A DNA stretch of 64,000 nt from NCBI RefSeq assembly GCF_000376105.1, contig NZ_AQWM01000007.1, positions 459-64,458 of the forward strand, read 5' to 3'. The notes under the pieces were generated by a model. That model had not been told where the DNA came from and made no database searches. It was given only the letters and a program-made list of their open reading frames with translations. Source of the stretch: Asticcacaulis benevestitus DSM 16100 = ATCC BAA-896 (lineage in GTDB: Bacteria; Pseudomonadota; Alphaproteobacteria; Caulobacterales; Caulobacteraceae). The position numbers and the translations under genes are program-made. Below, in pieces: positions 45,479 to 54,652 of the stretch; within the stretch, counting starts at the first letter, position 1; every line of letters begins with the position of its first letter.

Positions 45479-46153
45479 ATGTATGAACTCCCCAAGACTT
45501 TAGCCACCCCCGTGAACCGTGAGGAGGCACCCGTGCCGCTCGGCAGCCGCGCCAAATCTAAAGAACGTAATCGCCTCAAGATTCTTGACTCGGCGACCCA
45601 GCTTTTCCGCGAACGCGGCTTTGAAGCGGCGACCCTGCGTGACATCGCGCGCGGCGCAGGTCTTTCAACAGGCGCCCTGTTCGCAAATTTCGCCGACAAG
45701 AACGAGATTTTCCTGACGGTGATCGAGAGTGAGAACGTACGTGTGGTCAGCGCCATGCGCGAGGCCCACGATGATAAGCTCGATCTGGTGTGCCGCCTGC
45801 ACAAACAACTCCTGCGCGGCTACGAAGTGGCCCAGAACAATGCCCGCCTGATCCTCTCGGCCTTTGTCATGAAATGGAGCCAGGGCGCTTCGAACGTCAA
45901 CGACGTGGCCCGCATGAGCGACATGATCCGCTTCGTCCTGCTCGATACGCTAAAAGCGGCCCAGGCTCGCACGGAATTGCCACAAAAAGCCGAACTCGAC
46001 TGCGCCTCGCTGATCCTTGAGGACCTGTGCTTCGCCAATATGCGCCGCGCCTTTCAGGCCACCGATGAAACCGGCGGCTTCGATCTTGACGCCATGAGCA
46101 AGAACCTGACGATTCAGGTCAATATGATTGTTTTGGCGCTGAAAAGCGCCTGA
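45479..46153 (+). CDS. TetR/AcrR-family transcriptional regulator
   Basis: An HTH domain of TetR type: RLKILDSATQLFRERGFEAA, TLRDIARGAGLSTGALFANF, then a helical C-terminus. The ATG at 45479 gives 224 residues, but GAGGAGG at 45521 lies 5 nt before an in-frame GTG at 45533, which is a strong alternative start (206 residues). The 224-bp upstream gap is AT-rich with no clear palindrome. Target unknown; HIG1-pduO upstream is divergent. Confidence 0.88.
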   Translation: MYELPKTLATPVNREEAPVPLGSRAKSKERNRLKILDSATQLFRERGFEAATLRDIARGAGLSTGALFANFADKNEIFLTVIESENVRVVSAMREAHDDKLDLVCRLHKQLLRGYEVAQNNARLILSAFVMKWSQGASNVNDVARMSDMIRFVLLDTLKAAQARTELPQKAELDCASLILEDLCFANMRRAFQATDETGGFDLDAMSKNLTIQVNMIVLALKSA

Positions 46154-46160
46154 TCTTGAC

Positions 46161-47444
46161 CTAAATGGCAGGTTTCAAAACGGCGGGCATCTCTATGTCC
46201 GCCGTTTTTGTTATCCGGCTCTGGACGAGCATAAACATCGCGCCCACCATCAACGCGCCGACAGGTATATGCGTCATGTCGGTCAGGCCGCGCGCCAGCG
46301 CCGGCAGTAAATACAGTCCGACGCACACCATCTTTTCCCATGGCCGAAACCGCTGGTGCGCGCCTTGCACGATCAGCCAGGCCAGCGGCAGCGCGAGCAG
46401 CATCAGATCGTAATTCACCAGGAACGGGCTGAGAAGCAGGGTGACGGACACCAGCAAGGCGCCCAGAGACAACGCATCGGGCCGGTAGCGGCGTATGATA
46501 AAGACCGACCACGTCAGGCCCGTCAGGGCAATAAGGGCATGGCCGGCATAGGCTACCCCGTTCGGAAGGCCGATGAGCTTCAGGCCTGCAAAAGCGCTTT
46601 GCATAGCCGAGGTCTCGACCAGGCCCTTGTCCAGGGTTTCGCGGGCCAGATGGCTATCGGCGAAAAAGGCCATATAGCCTTCCTGACCCACCACGAAGAA
46701 GGCCGCCAGCGACAGGGCAGCGGCGCTGAAAGCGGCAGCGAAAAAGGTTTTCCAGCGCCCGTCGGCCGCCAGAACAAACGGAATGGCGATGGCCAGTTGC
46801 GGCTTGATCACCAGCAGGCCGAACACCAGTCCGGAGAGCACCGGCGCGCGCTGCAACAGCAGGCAACCGCCCGTCATAATGGCCGCAGTCAGGGCGGCGT
46901 TTTGCCCGCAGGCAATGTTCATCCACAGGCCCGGAAAGGCCATCAAAGGCAACCAGACGCCCGTGATATCCGGCATCATGCGCTTCATCCACAGGTGCAG
47001 CAGCTTGACAGCGGCCAGAGTCGTGGTCGCCATGGCCACCACGACTGACCAGCCATAGGTCAGAAGGGCCAGAGGCAGGCAGACCAGCAAATAGGCCGGC
47101 GGATAGAAGAAAGCCCAATAGCCATTCAGTTGACGATCGAAGACCGTGTCTTGCGCGGCCTTGTGCAGCTCCGGCCGCCACGCATCTGCGGCATGACCCG
47201 CGAGGGCCAGTTTGGAGGCGGTGTAGAAGCTGATATAATCGCCGCCGAACGGCACCCCGAACCTGTCGATCAAGCCATCCCCCGTCACCAGACGCGTGAC
47301 AATCGGCAGAATACCGATCAGCACGAAGGCGATCAGGGCGTAGAGACGTGCGCTTCTGGCGTTCAGCCAGTCGGCGTCACGAATCTGGGATAAGTGGTTT
47401 GAGAGGGCCAAAAGCGGGTCTCCGGCAGCAGGAACCGGCACCAT
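46161..47444 (-). CDS. DUF2029/GT87-type membrane glycosyltransferase
   Basis: A 427-residue protein with about ten membrane helices. The early FGGDYISFYTASKLALAG with its conserved aspartate, NGYWAFFYPPAYLLVCLPL, and GQNAALTAAIMTGG match DUF2029 proteins, a polyprenyl-phosphate-mannose-using family of glycosyltransferases. The substrate is unknown. Its 3' end overlaps the terminator of the converging TetR gene. Confidence 0.85.
   Translation of the reverse strand: MVPVPAAGDPLLALSNHLSQIRDADWLNARSARLYALIAFVLIGILPIVTRLVTGDGLIDRFGVPFGGDYISFYTASKLALAGHAADAWRPELHKAAQDTVFDRQLNGYWAFFYPPAYLLVCLPLALLTYGWSVVVAMATTTLAAVKLLHLWMKRMMPDITGVWLPLMAFPGLWMNIACGQNAALTAAIMTGGCLLLQRAPVLSGLVFGLLVIKPQLAIAIPFVLAADGRWKTFFAAAFSAAALSLAAFFVVGQEGYMAFFADSHLARETLDKGLVETSAMQSAFAGLKLIGLPNGVAYAGHALIALTGLTWSVFIIRRYRPDALSLGALLVSVTLLLSPFLVNYDLMLLALPLAWLIVQGAHQRFRPWEKMVCVGLYLLPALARGLTDMTHIPVGALMVGAMFMLVQSRITKTADIEMPAVLKPAI
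46177..46209 (+). terminator. terminator of the TetR gene inside the 3' end of the GT87 gene
   Basis: AAAACGGCGG (46177-46186) pairs with CCGCCGTTTT (46199-46208) around a 12-nt loop and is followed by T, 24 bp after the TetR stop. It lies within the last codons of the converging membrane glycosyltransferase gene. Confidence 0.75.
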
Positions 47445-47467
47445 GACATTAAAAGCTCAAATGGCGG

Positions 47468-48568
47468 TTAAGACGTCCACTTTAAGGTCGTGGCCTTCAC
47501 CGGATTGACGAACGGGCGCTTTTCAGCGCGCGACTGCATCCATTCGCGCTTGATCTGCTGATACCATTTGGCCTGGGTGTCGGCGTCATCGATCCAGATC
47601 AGTGACCTGTCGTATTTCAGGCCCTCATTCTGCAGATTGACCATGTTACCGTCCTGTTTAAGGAAGGCCTTGGCGCCGAAGCGGAACAAAGGCGCTATAA
47701 AGCGGAAGAGGCCGTGATCCGACCAGAAGATCTGTGTGATGCGCGTCCTGTTGTCGTCAATCGGCGTCAGGCAGGTCAGGCCCAGAACCTGCTGCGTGCC
47801 GATCTCGATATGCTCATAGCGGATGCCCGGCAGACGGAAGGTGATCTCGGTGGCCGGCGCGCCCCCAAGGATCTTGTAGGCCCGGCTGTTGGATGAGGGC
47901 TTGTGGCGCACCATCGAGAAACCGAACTCGCGCGGCTCGAACTGCTTGATCTTGGAAAGCTGCTTCTTGGCCGAGCGCCACCACCACTGCTGATGCACAT
48001 AGGGACCGTGCGCCGGGTCCATCAGGCCCACGACGGCGTGGTCGATATGGCTGTCGAAATCCATAGTCTCGACGATAATAGGTTTGCCACCTACCACACC
48101 GGGAAGAATAGGCGGCTCATGATCAGGCTCGGCGGGGCGGCGCGGATCGGCGGTGATATAGATCCAGACAATGCCCTGTTGCTCGCGGATGGCGTAGCTG
48201 CGCACGCGGATTTTTTCGACATCCATAGGCTGATCGGCGGTCAGTGACGGGATGCTCTTGCAGGTGCCCTGCGTGTCAAAGGTCCAGCCATGATAGCAGC
48301 ACTGCACGACGCAGCCACCGCCCTTGCCATCGCGGACCATCTCGCCGGCGGATAAGGGTGCGGCGCGGTGCGGACAGATATCGCGCACAGCGTAGGCGTG
48401 GCCATCAAGATCGCGCGCCAGCAGGACGGGTTCGCCAAGGATAACATAACGTTGCAGCTTACCGGCCACCAGATCTCCGGAGAGCGCGGCAAACCACCAG
48501 CAATCCTTCAGGAAGCCCTGTCCGAAGGCGATTTTTGCAGAGGTGGCAGGGGCGGCTTGATCAGGCAT
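47468..48568 (-). CDS. Rieske-type aromatic ring-hydroxylating oxygenase, alpha subunit
   Basis: A 366-residue protein with a Rieske [2Fe-2S] domain (CPHRAAPLSAG, then CCYHGW; ligands C65, H67, C90, H93) and a catalytic domain with the mononuclear-iron pattern in VVGLMDPAHGPYVH (H-x4-H). It resembles the pheophorbide-a-oxygenase-like group. The start was set at 48568 because the longer frame's first 26 residues are cysteine-rich and lack a binding site. No reductase or ferredoxin gene is fused. The FAD oxidoreductase next door could supply electrons, but this is inference. Confidence 0.85.
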   Translation of the reverse strand: MPDQAAPATSAKIAFGQGFLKDCWWFAALSGDLVAGKLQRYVILGEPVLLARDLDGHAYAVRDICPHRAAPLSAGEMVRDGKGGGCVVQCCYHGWTFDTQGTCKSIPSLTADQPMDVEKIRVRSYAIREQQGIVWIYITADPRRPAEPDHEPPILPGVVGGKPIIVETMDFDSHIDHAVVGLMDPAHGPYVHQQWWWRSAKKQLSKIKQFEPREFGFSMVRHKPSSNSRAYKILGGAPATEITFRLPGIRYEHIEIGTQQVLGLTCLTPIDDNRTRITQIFWSDHGLFRFIAPLFRFGAKAFLKQDGNMVNLQNEGLKYDRSLIWIDDADTQAKWYQQIKREWMQSRAEKRPFVNPVKATTLKWTS

Positions 48569-48667
48569 GGGGCATCTTCGGCTGTGACAGTATCGGCAAT
48601 ATAGATAGCATAGCCCGAAACCGCAAACAGCGCGACATTTTCGCACTGCGGCAAAAAATGCTGCCCC

Positions 48668-49522
48668 CTACCTCGCCAATATCAACGATATCTGTTTGGC
48701 CACCTGCACCCCATGCGCCGCCGCGGTGGTGACGCACGGATGCCAGTAGTTCGTGACCTCGCCGCACGCATAGACGCCAGGGACGCTGGTTGCGCCGAAG
48801 CGATCGACATCTATATAGCCGTCCAGCCGTCGCAGGTCCAAGCCCTCAGGCACCACCGCCTCGAAGCCATACATGACGCCAAACGCATCGAACGATTCGC
48901 CATTGACCGTCATGCCGACCTGATCCGCCGTGTAATCGCCGATAACAACGCGCACATCGGTGATCATGTTCTGCAACAGCTTCTGCGCGCGCGGAGCCTT
49001 GCGAGAGACAATCGTCACCTGGCCACCGCGATCGCGCACAAACCGCGCCTGATCAAAGGCGTTATCGCCGCCGCCAAGGATGGCGACCTTGCGGCCCCTC
49101 ACCTCCAGCGCCTCCATCGCCGCGCCCGGCCCAATAGCGACATTAGCGGCCGGTCGAAATCGGCCGGCGCGCGGCGTCGAGCCCGTCGCCAGGACGAGAT
49201 AGGGCGCGAACAGAAAGCCCGCGTCCGTCTGCATCGCCAGACCATCTTCGGACACCCAAAGTGCCGGCGTATTGATGCGCACTTCAACGCTTAAAGCATC
49301 AGCATGGGCGGCAAGGCTGGCGGCGACCTCCTGGCCGGTGCGGCCCTGCACCCCCGGAATCCACAGATTCTCATAGGGGCTGCGCGTTTGCAGTCCGCCC
49401 AATCGATCGGAGGCTTCGAGGAGCACAGGCGCCAAACCTAACTTTTTCAGCCAGATGGCGCACGACAGGCCCGCCGGTCCGCCACCGATAATGATCACAT
49501 CTCTGTTTTTGTTGCCGCTCAT
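48668..49522 (-). CDS. FAD/NAD(P)-dependent oxidoreductase, thioredoxin-reductase-like
   Basis: A 284-residue protein with FAD-binding VIIIGGGPAGLSCAIWL, NAD(P)-binding VAILGGGDNAFDQARF and a C-terminal GVYACGEVTN motif. It lacks the CxxC pair of true thioredoxin reductases, so it is closer to ferredoxin-NAD(P) reductase-like members. The start at 49522 has AGGA 9 nt upstream. It lies 100 bp upstream of the Rieske gene in the same direction. Confidence 0.85.
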   Translation of the reverse strand: MSGNKNRDVIIIGGGPAGLSCAIWLKKLGLAPVLLEASDRLGGLQTRSPYENLWIPGVQGRTGQEVAASLAAHADALSVEVRINTPALWVSEDGLAMQTDAGFLFAPYLVLATGSTPRAGRFRPAANVAIGPGAAMEALEVRGRKVAILGGGDNAFDQARFVRDRGGQVTIVSRKAPRAQKLLQNMITDVRVVIGDYTADQVGMTVNGESFDAFGVMYGFEAVVPEGLDLRRLDGYIDVDRFGATSVPGVYACGEVTNYWHPCVTTAAAHGVQVAKQISLILAR

Positions 49523-49707
49523 GCGTAAGTCCTGAATCACGGGCATAGTTTATGCAGGAAAATCCTTCGCGGCCCGTCTTTTTCTCAAAATGAGCCGTAT
49601 AAAAAAGCAATGTCCTTGTTCAGGTTTGGATAAGACACGTATTGTATAAGAATGTTACAGGCCACGTTTCATCACCCCATGAACCGGCCCAAGTGGAGGA
49701 TAAGGTT

Positions 49708-50109
49708 GTGAGACTGTTGTGCGTTGAAGACAATTCGACCCTGCGCAAGATGATCGATCTCATGTTGGCACCGACCGGTATCGACGTCGATTTCGCCGCC
49801 GATGGCGTTGAAGCCGTCGAAGCGTACCAAATCAACGAATATGACGCCGTCCTCATGGATATGGAAATGCCGGTGATGTCGGGCATCAAGGCGGTGAAGG
49901 CCATTCGTCAGATGGAAGACGGCCACAACCTCGGCTACACGCCCATCCTTTTTCTGAGTGGTAATGAAAGTGCCGAACATGTCGATCAAGGCTTTGAAGC
50001 TGGCGGCGACGGTCATCTCAGCAAGCCCTTCACCACCGAAGCGCTGATTGGCGCGCTCGATGGCGTGTTGCGCTCCGCCAACCGCCATGGCCTGCAGGCG
50101 TGGCGCTAA
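49708..50109 (+). CDS. stand-alone response-regulator receiver protein
   Basis: A 133-residue CheY-like domain: acidic pocket in CVEDNS, phosphorylatable Asp in VLMDMEMPVMSG, conserved Ser/Thr in LFLSGNES, Lys in LSKPF. No output domain is present. The GTG at 49708 is chosen because GGAGGA lies 7 nt upstream. The kinase is not in the window. The last residues (GLQAWR) extend past the fold. Confidence 0.85.
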   Translation: MRLLCVEDNSTLRKMIDLMLAPTGIDVDFAADGVEAVEAYQINEYDAVLMDMEMPVMSGIKAVKAIRQMEDGHNLGYTPILFLSGNESAEHVDQGFEAGGDGHLSKPFTTEALIGALDGVLRSANRHGLQAWR

Positions 50110-50338
50110 AGGGCGTTAAAGATTGGGCGCTAAAAATACCCCCAAATCCAACACATTAGCCGCCAATAACCCACCGGTTAGCAATTCGTTCTTGTAAAAC
50201 GCCTGAAAAGGGCTCATTTGCGCCCTGCGCAGACTGTCTGCGTGTTCCCGGTCACTGTATCCGACCGCGCGAAGCGCCCAGGCGCCCGGCGCGCTCAAGC
50301 AGCGGAGCGGTAGCGCACATTTAAAAAGGAGTGGTAGT

Positions 50339-51367
50339 ATGGGTTATCGGGTCGCCGTAGTCGGCGCCACCGGCGCTGTGGGTCGTGAAATGATGACGAT
50401 CCTTGAAGAAGTGAACTTCCCCGTCACAGATATTTACGCGGTCGCTTCGCGTAAATCGGTGGGTATTGAGATTTCCTTTGGCACAAAAACCCTGAAATGC
50501 CTCGACCTCGAAACATTCGACTTCACAAAGGTCGATATCGTGCTGATGAGCGCCGGTGGCGACGTCTCCAAGGCCTGGTCGGAAAAGATCGGCAAGCTCG
50601 GCCCCATCGTTATCGACAATTCGTCGGCCTGGCGCATGGATCCGGACGTGCCTCTGATCATTCCGGAAGTGAACCCGGATGCGGTCTGGCACGCCAAGAA
50701 GAAGAACATCATCGCCAATCCGAACTGCTCGACCATCCAGATGCTGACGGTTCTGAAGCCGCTACACGATGCCGCGCAGATCAAGCGTATCGTCGTTTCG
50801 ACCTACCAGTCGGTGGCCGGCGCCGGCAAGGCGGGCATGGACGAACTGTGGGATCAGACCAAGGCCATCTACGGCATGGGCGACAAGACCCCTAAGAAGT
50901 TCACCAAGCAGATCGCCTTCAACGTCATTCCGCACATCGACGTCTTCATGGAAGACGGCTCGACCAAGGAAGAGTGGAAGATGGTCGTGGAAACCCACAA
51001 GATCATGGACCCGACCATCGAGGTCACCGCCACCTGCGTGCGCGTGCCGGTGTTCGTCGGCCACTCGGAATCGATCAATGTCGAGTTCGAGAGCCCGCTC
51101 GATGAGCGCGAAGCCCGCGAGATCCTGCGTGAAGCCCCCGGCGTCGCCGTGGTCGACAAGCGCGAGCCCGGCGGCTACATCACGCCGATCGAAGTGGTCG
51201 GCGAGTTCGACACCTACGTATCGCGCATCCGTAACGACCCGACCGTACCCTATGGCCTGAACCTTTGGTGCGCTTCGGACAACCTGCGTAAAGGCGCGGC
51301 GCTCAACGCCGTGCAGATCGCACAACTGCTCGACGAGCGCGGTGTTATCGTTTCCGTAGACGCTTAA
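50339..51367 (+). CDS. asd: aspartate-semialdehyde dehydrogenase
   Basis: Reduces aspartyl phosphate to the semialdehyde in the lysine/threonine/methionine route. The catalytic Cys130 is in IANPNCSTIQM; the NADP-binding start MGYRVAVVGATGAVG is complete. 342 residues is normal. AGGAG lies 8 nt before the start. The preceding 229-bp gap (50110-50338) shows no recognisable element. Confidence 0.95.
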   Translation: MGYRVAVVGATGAVGREMMTILEEVNFPVTDIYAVASRKSVGIEISFGTKTLKCLDLETFDFTKVDIVLMSAGGDVSKAWSEKIGKLGPIVIDNSSAWRMDPDVPLIIPEVNPDAVWHAKKKNIIANPNCSTIQMLTVLKPLHDAAQIKRIVVSTYQSVAGAGKAGMDELWDQTKAIYGMGDKTPKKFTKQIAFNVIPHIDVFMEDGSTKEEWKMVVETHKIMDPTIEVTATCVRVPVFVGHSESINVEFESPLDEREAREILREAPGVAVVDKREPGGYITPIEVVGEFDTYVSRIRNDPTVPYGLNLWCASDNLRKGAALNAVQIAQLLDERGVIVSVDA

Positions 51368-51390
51368 ATTTCACAAATCGTGATGTTTGA

Positions 51391-51424
51391 AGCCGGCGGA
51401 ACCAGATGGTTCCGCCGGCTTTTT
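51391..51424 (+). terminator. intrinsic terminator of asd
   Basis: AGCCGGCGGAACC (51391-51403) pairs perfectly with GGTTCCGCCGGCT (51408-51420) around the 4-nt loop AGAT, followed by a T run, 24 bp after the asd stop. Confidence 0.93.
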
Positions 51425-51483
51425 CGTTTTGCTCTGAGGAACTTAAAGGTGCCTCTGGCACTTTCTTTTCTGGATATACGTCC

Positions 51484-52386
51484 ATGCCTACGCTTACCTC
51501 ACGGCTCAGTTCCCCGATCAGCCTGGCCATCTTCTGTTACCTGATCTGGGGCTTCGTGCCGCTGTTCTACCTGCCGATTCATGCCTTTGGCGGTGGCGCG
51601 CTTGAGATCATCGCCCATCGTTCGGTATGGGCGCTGGTGTGGGCAGGCGGCCTCGTCTTCCTGACGAAGCAATGGCCCGATGTCTTCGCGGCCTTTGCCT
51701 CAGCGCATCTGCGCACCATGTTGCTGATCACCTCGATTCTGGTAGCGACCAACTGGGGCGTCTATGTCTGGGCGGTGACCAACGGCCACACCATCGAGTC
51801 CTCGCTTGGCTATTATCTCAACCCGCTATTGAACATGGCGGCCGGCGCGGTGCTCTTCAAAGAGCGCCTCGATAATTGGGGCAAGAGCTCCATCGCACTG
51901 GCAGCCGCAGGCGTTGTTATCCAGGCGTTCGCCATCGGCCATGTGCCGTGGATTGCCCTGACCCTGGCGGTGACCTTTGGCTCCTACGGCATCCTGCGCA
52001 AGCAACTGGTCGTGCCGGCGCTGGCGGGCCTGTTCGTCGAATGCGCCTATCTCTTTCTGCCGGCGCTGATCTATCTGGTATGGTTTGAATCCCACGGACA
52101 AGGACACTTCTTTGTGCCGTCACAGGCCTTCTGGTTCATCCTGACCGGCCCCATAACCGTGCTGCCGCTGGCGCTCTTTTCCTATGTGGCGCGCAGGCTG
52201 CCGCTTTCGACCATGGGCTTTATCCAGTTTATTGGCCCGACCAGCACACTGGTCATCGGCCTGTTCCAGGGCGAGCCGTTCACCCTGCTGCGCGGCGTGT
52301 CATTCGCCTTTATCTGGGCTGGCGCGATGGTGTTTGCGTTTGGGGCGTGGAGACGGTTGAAGGCGATCAAGGTGGCTGCAATTTAG
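51484..52386 (+). CDS. rarD: RarD-type EamA-family transporter
   Basis: A 300-residue protein with ten membrane helices in the RarD arrangement (FCYLIWGFVPLFYLPI near the start, EIIAHRSVWALVWAG, SSLGYYLNPLLNM). RarD proteins are drug/metabolite transporters of the EamA superfamily; substrate unknown. The start at 51484 is used; the longer frame's first 26 residues overlap the asd terminator. Confidence 0.85.
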   Translation: MPTLTSRLSSPISLAIFCYLIWGFVPLFYLPIHAFGGGALEIIAHRSVWALVWAGGLVFLTKQWPDVFAAFASAHLRTMLLITSILVATNWGVYVWAVTNGHTIESSLGYYLNPLLNMAAGAVLFKERLDNWGKSSIALAAAGVVIQAFAIGHVPWIALTLAVTFGSYGILRKQLVVPALAGLFVECAYLFLPALIYLVWFESHGQGHFFVPSQAFWFILTGPITVLPLALFSYVARRLPLSTMGFIQFIGPTSTLVIGLFQGEPFTLLRGVSFAFIWAGAMVFAFGAWRRLKAIKVAAI

Positions 52387-52389
52387 CCT

Positions 52390-52785
52390 TTAATTACGAT
52401 GGAGTTCGTAATGGTCACGATTGGCTACGTGCCATTCGTTCTGCTCATCCGTGTAACCGCGCAAGGTGCCTTCCATGCGCTCCAGCGTATCATCCCAACC
52501 ACATTGTTCAGACAGTCGCCGCATCAACTCGTAAGCCTTGAACCGCCACTCCTCTCCTGGCAGGGCGAACAAGACAAAGTGTAGTTCCACCCCTTGCTGG
52601 GTACAAACCCAATCATAGCGCATTAACTGGCCATTTTTTACATGCCTTTGAAAAGGCTGGTCGCCCAAATAAAAGGCTTCATCCTCGCCTGCACGGTACG
52701 AAAAGGCCGCGAAAGGCTTGGTTCCCGCCAGCATAAGCTTCAACTCATGATTGGTATGAAGCTTATAAGGACGTTTTGCCTTCAT
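52390..52785 (-). CDS. small protein of unknown function next to the serine hydrolase
   Basis: A 131-residue soluble protein (MKAKRPYKLHTNHELKLMLAG ... GWDDTLERMEGTLRGY) with no membrane helix or signal. The ATG at 52785 overlaps the stop of the serine-hydrolase gene (TGATG), so translation is coupled. I do not recognise the family. Confidence 0.55.
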   Translation of the reverse strand: MKAKRPYKLHTNHELKLMLAGTKPFAAFSYRAGEDEAFYLGDQPFQRHVKNGQLMRYDWVCTQQGVELHFVLFALPGEEWRFKAYELMRRLSEQCGWDDTLERMEGTLRGYTDEQNEWHVANRDHYELHRN

Positions 52786-53921
52786 CACAAACAGCCATAC
52801 AGCTTGTCGATCAGCCCGACCGGACGCGGATCGCCGATCAGATAGGCCGACTGCTTGTTCATCACATAACCGACGCTCAGGCGCTTCTCCGGGTCGGCCA
52901 TGGCGCACGAGCCGCCCCAGCCGCTATGACCCAGGGCGCGGTCATTCGGCCCATAGATCTTGAGGCCGGTGTTGCGCAGGAAGCCCGCCGCCCAGGAGAG
53001 CTTGAACGGCAGGACGCGATCCTGACCATAGACGCGTTCGCGCGTCGCCTGCCCCAGCGTGCTGACCGACAGGATGCGCTGCCCCTGCAGCGAGCCGCCG
53101 CTGGCGACGATACCCATAAACTGCGCCAGAGAGAGCGCCGTGGCGTGCGTATTGGCCGATGGAATCTCCATACGGCGCCAATCCGCGGAGCCCTTGCCGG
53201 CAGGGGCCGAGCCCTTATCGAGAAAGGCCGCCTGTTTGATGGCATCGAGCGTGCCAAGATCAGGCGCGGTGGTCGGTTTCTGCATGACCGCGATGCGCGG
53301 GGCATACGCATCGGGCGTACCGATCATCAGATCGAGACCGAACTTGCCGGCGATATCTTCGCTCAGGGCCGTGCCCATGCTGCGGCCATCAACGCGACGA
53401 AAAACCTCGCCCAGCAGATAACCGCCGGCGATGGGGTGGTAGCCCGACCCCTCACCCGGCGTCCACAAGGGCGCCTGCTCGCACAGAGCTTTCAGGGTGG
53501 CCTCAACATCGAACCAGATCATCGGGTCCTGCGGCGGCGAGAACCCCGGCAAACCGCCCTGATGCGAGATCAGTTGCCCGACCGTAATGCCGGCCTTACC
53601 GTTCTGGCCAAACTCCGGCCAATAGTGCGATACCGGCGTTTCGTAATCGAGCTTGCCGGCCTCAACCAGCCGCGCGATCAGCACCGCCATCACCGCCTTG
53701 CCGGTCGAAAACACCGGCGTCAGAGTCGAATCGCTGAACGGCACGGCGCCTTCGCGGTCGGCCTGACCGGCCCAGATATCGAGCATCGCCTCACCCTCGA
53801 TCACCGCCGAAAATCGCGCGCCGCGTTCTTTGCCCTCTTTAAAATTGGCCGCGAAGGCGTCCTTTACGGCGGCAAATTTCGGCGGACAGACGCCACCAAT
53901 CTCAAGCGGGCTTTCGGCCAT
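52785..53921 (-). CDS. serine hydrolase of the class C beta-lactamase/esterase family
   Basis: A 378-residue protein with SxxK as S72-T-G-K75, a Tyr-based second motif near YHPIAGGYLL and HSGWGGS in the region of the third motif, all typical of the EstB/AmpC-like family. No signal peptide is visible, so a cytoplasmic esterase is more likely than a true beta-lactamase. The substrate is unknown. Confidence 0.85.
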   Translation of the reverse strand: MAESPLEIGGVCPPKFAAVKDAFAANFKEGKERGARFSAVIEGEAMLDIWAGQADREGAVPFSDSTLTPVFSTGKAVMAVLIARLVEAGKLDYETPVSHYWPEFGQNGKAGITVGQLISHQGGLPGFSPPQDPMIWFDVEATLKALCEQAPLWTPGEGSGYHPIAGGYLLGEVFRRVDGRSMGTALSEDIAGKFGLDLMIGTPDAYAPRIAVMQKPTTAPDLGTLDAIKQAAFLDKGSAPAGKGSADWRRMEIPSANTHATALSLAQFMGIVASGGSLQGQRILSVSTLGQATRERVYGQDRVLPFKLSWAAGFLRNTGLKIYGPNDRALGHSGWGGSCAMADPEKRLSVGYVMNKQSAYLIGDPRPVGLIDKLYGCL

Positions 53922-54072
53922 GAACGATCTCCGGACGGATACTGAAACGACTGTGTCTATGTAGTGGTATATTTAGCCTCAGGGCAAACCGCAACAGGGA
54001 TTAGTTAACCCTTAAACCCCTATACCCTTATAAAGTTTGTGATTATCGCGTACCAGTAAGGAGTACAAACCC

Positions 54073-54591
54073 ATGAGCCATCTCACCGCCACCGACATGG
54101 ACCGCGCCACCAAGTTGTCCTTGTACCAGATCGATGACAGATGCCGCGCTCATGCCGCCAGCCATCAGGCCTTCATCATGGCCTTGCTGCCAGAGGCCAT
54201 GGATCAGTTTTATACCCACATCACCGGCTATGACGCGATCAGGGCCTTTTTCACCGATGCCGACCACATCGTCAGGGCCAAGCGCCTTCAGTCGCAGCAT
54301 TGGGCCCTGATCACCGCCGCGAATTTTGACGACGTCTATCACGACTCCGTTTTACGCGTCGGCATGGCGCACTATCGCCTGGGCCTGCCACCCAAGCTCT
54401 ATATAGCCTCCTACAGCGTGCTGATGACCACGCTTGGCACACTCATCCATGATCGCTACGCCGAACACTTTCCCGACGCGCCGGCTTCGGCCGCCTTTCA
54501 ACTGGTGCAGGATATGTCACGGTTACTGATCTACGACATGGAATGCGCCATCACGGCCTATGTCGATAATACCAACAGCATCTATCTCTGA
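54073..54591 (+). CDS. single-domain protoglobin (globin-coupled-sensor-like)
   Basis: A 172-residue haem protein resembling the globin domain of globin-coupled sensors. The proximal histidine is H100 in VGMAHYRLGLPPKLYIASY, the signature of this group, preceded by RLQSQHWALI. No transmitter domain follows, so it may act as an O2/NO/CO sensor or scavenger on its own. AAGGAG is upstream. Confidence 0.85.
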   Translation: MSHLTATDMDRATKLSLYQIDDRCRAHAASHQAFIMALLPEAMDQFYTHITGYDAIRAFFTDADHIVRAKRLQSQHWALITAANFDDVYHDSVLRVGMAHYRLGLPPKLYIASYSVLMTTLGTLIHDRYAEHFPDAPASAAFQLVQDMSRLLIYDMECAITAYVDNTNSIYL

Positions 54592-54652
54592 CCAATTGTG
54601 AGGCGACAAGCCTGGATGAATTTGATATCCATTCACAAAACAGGAGGACATC

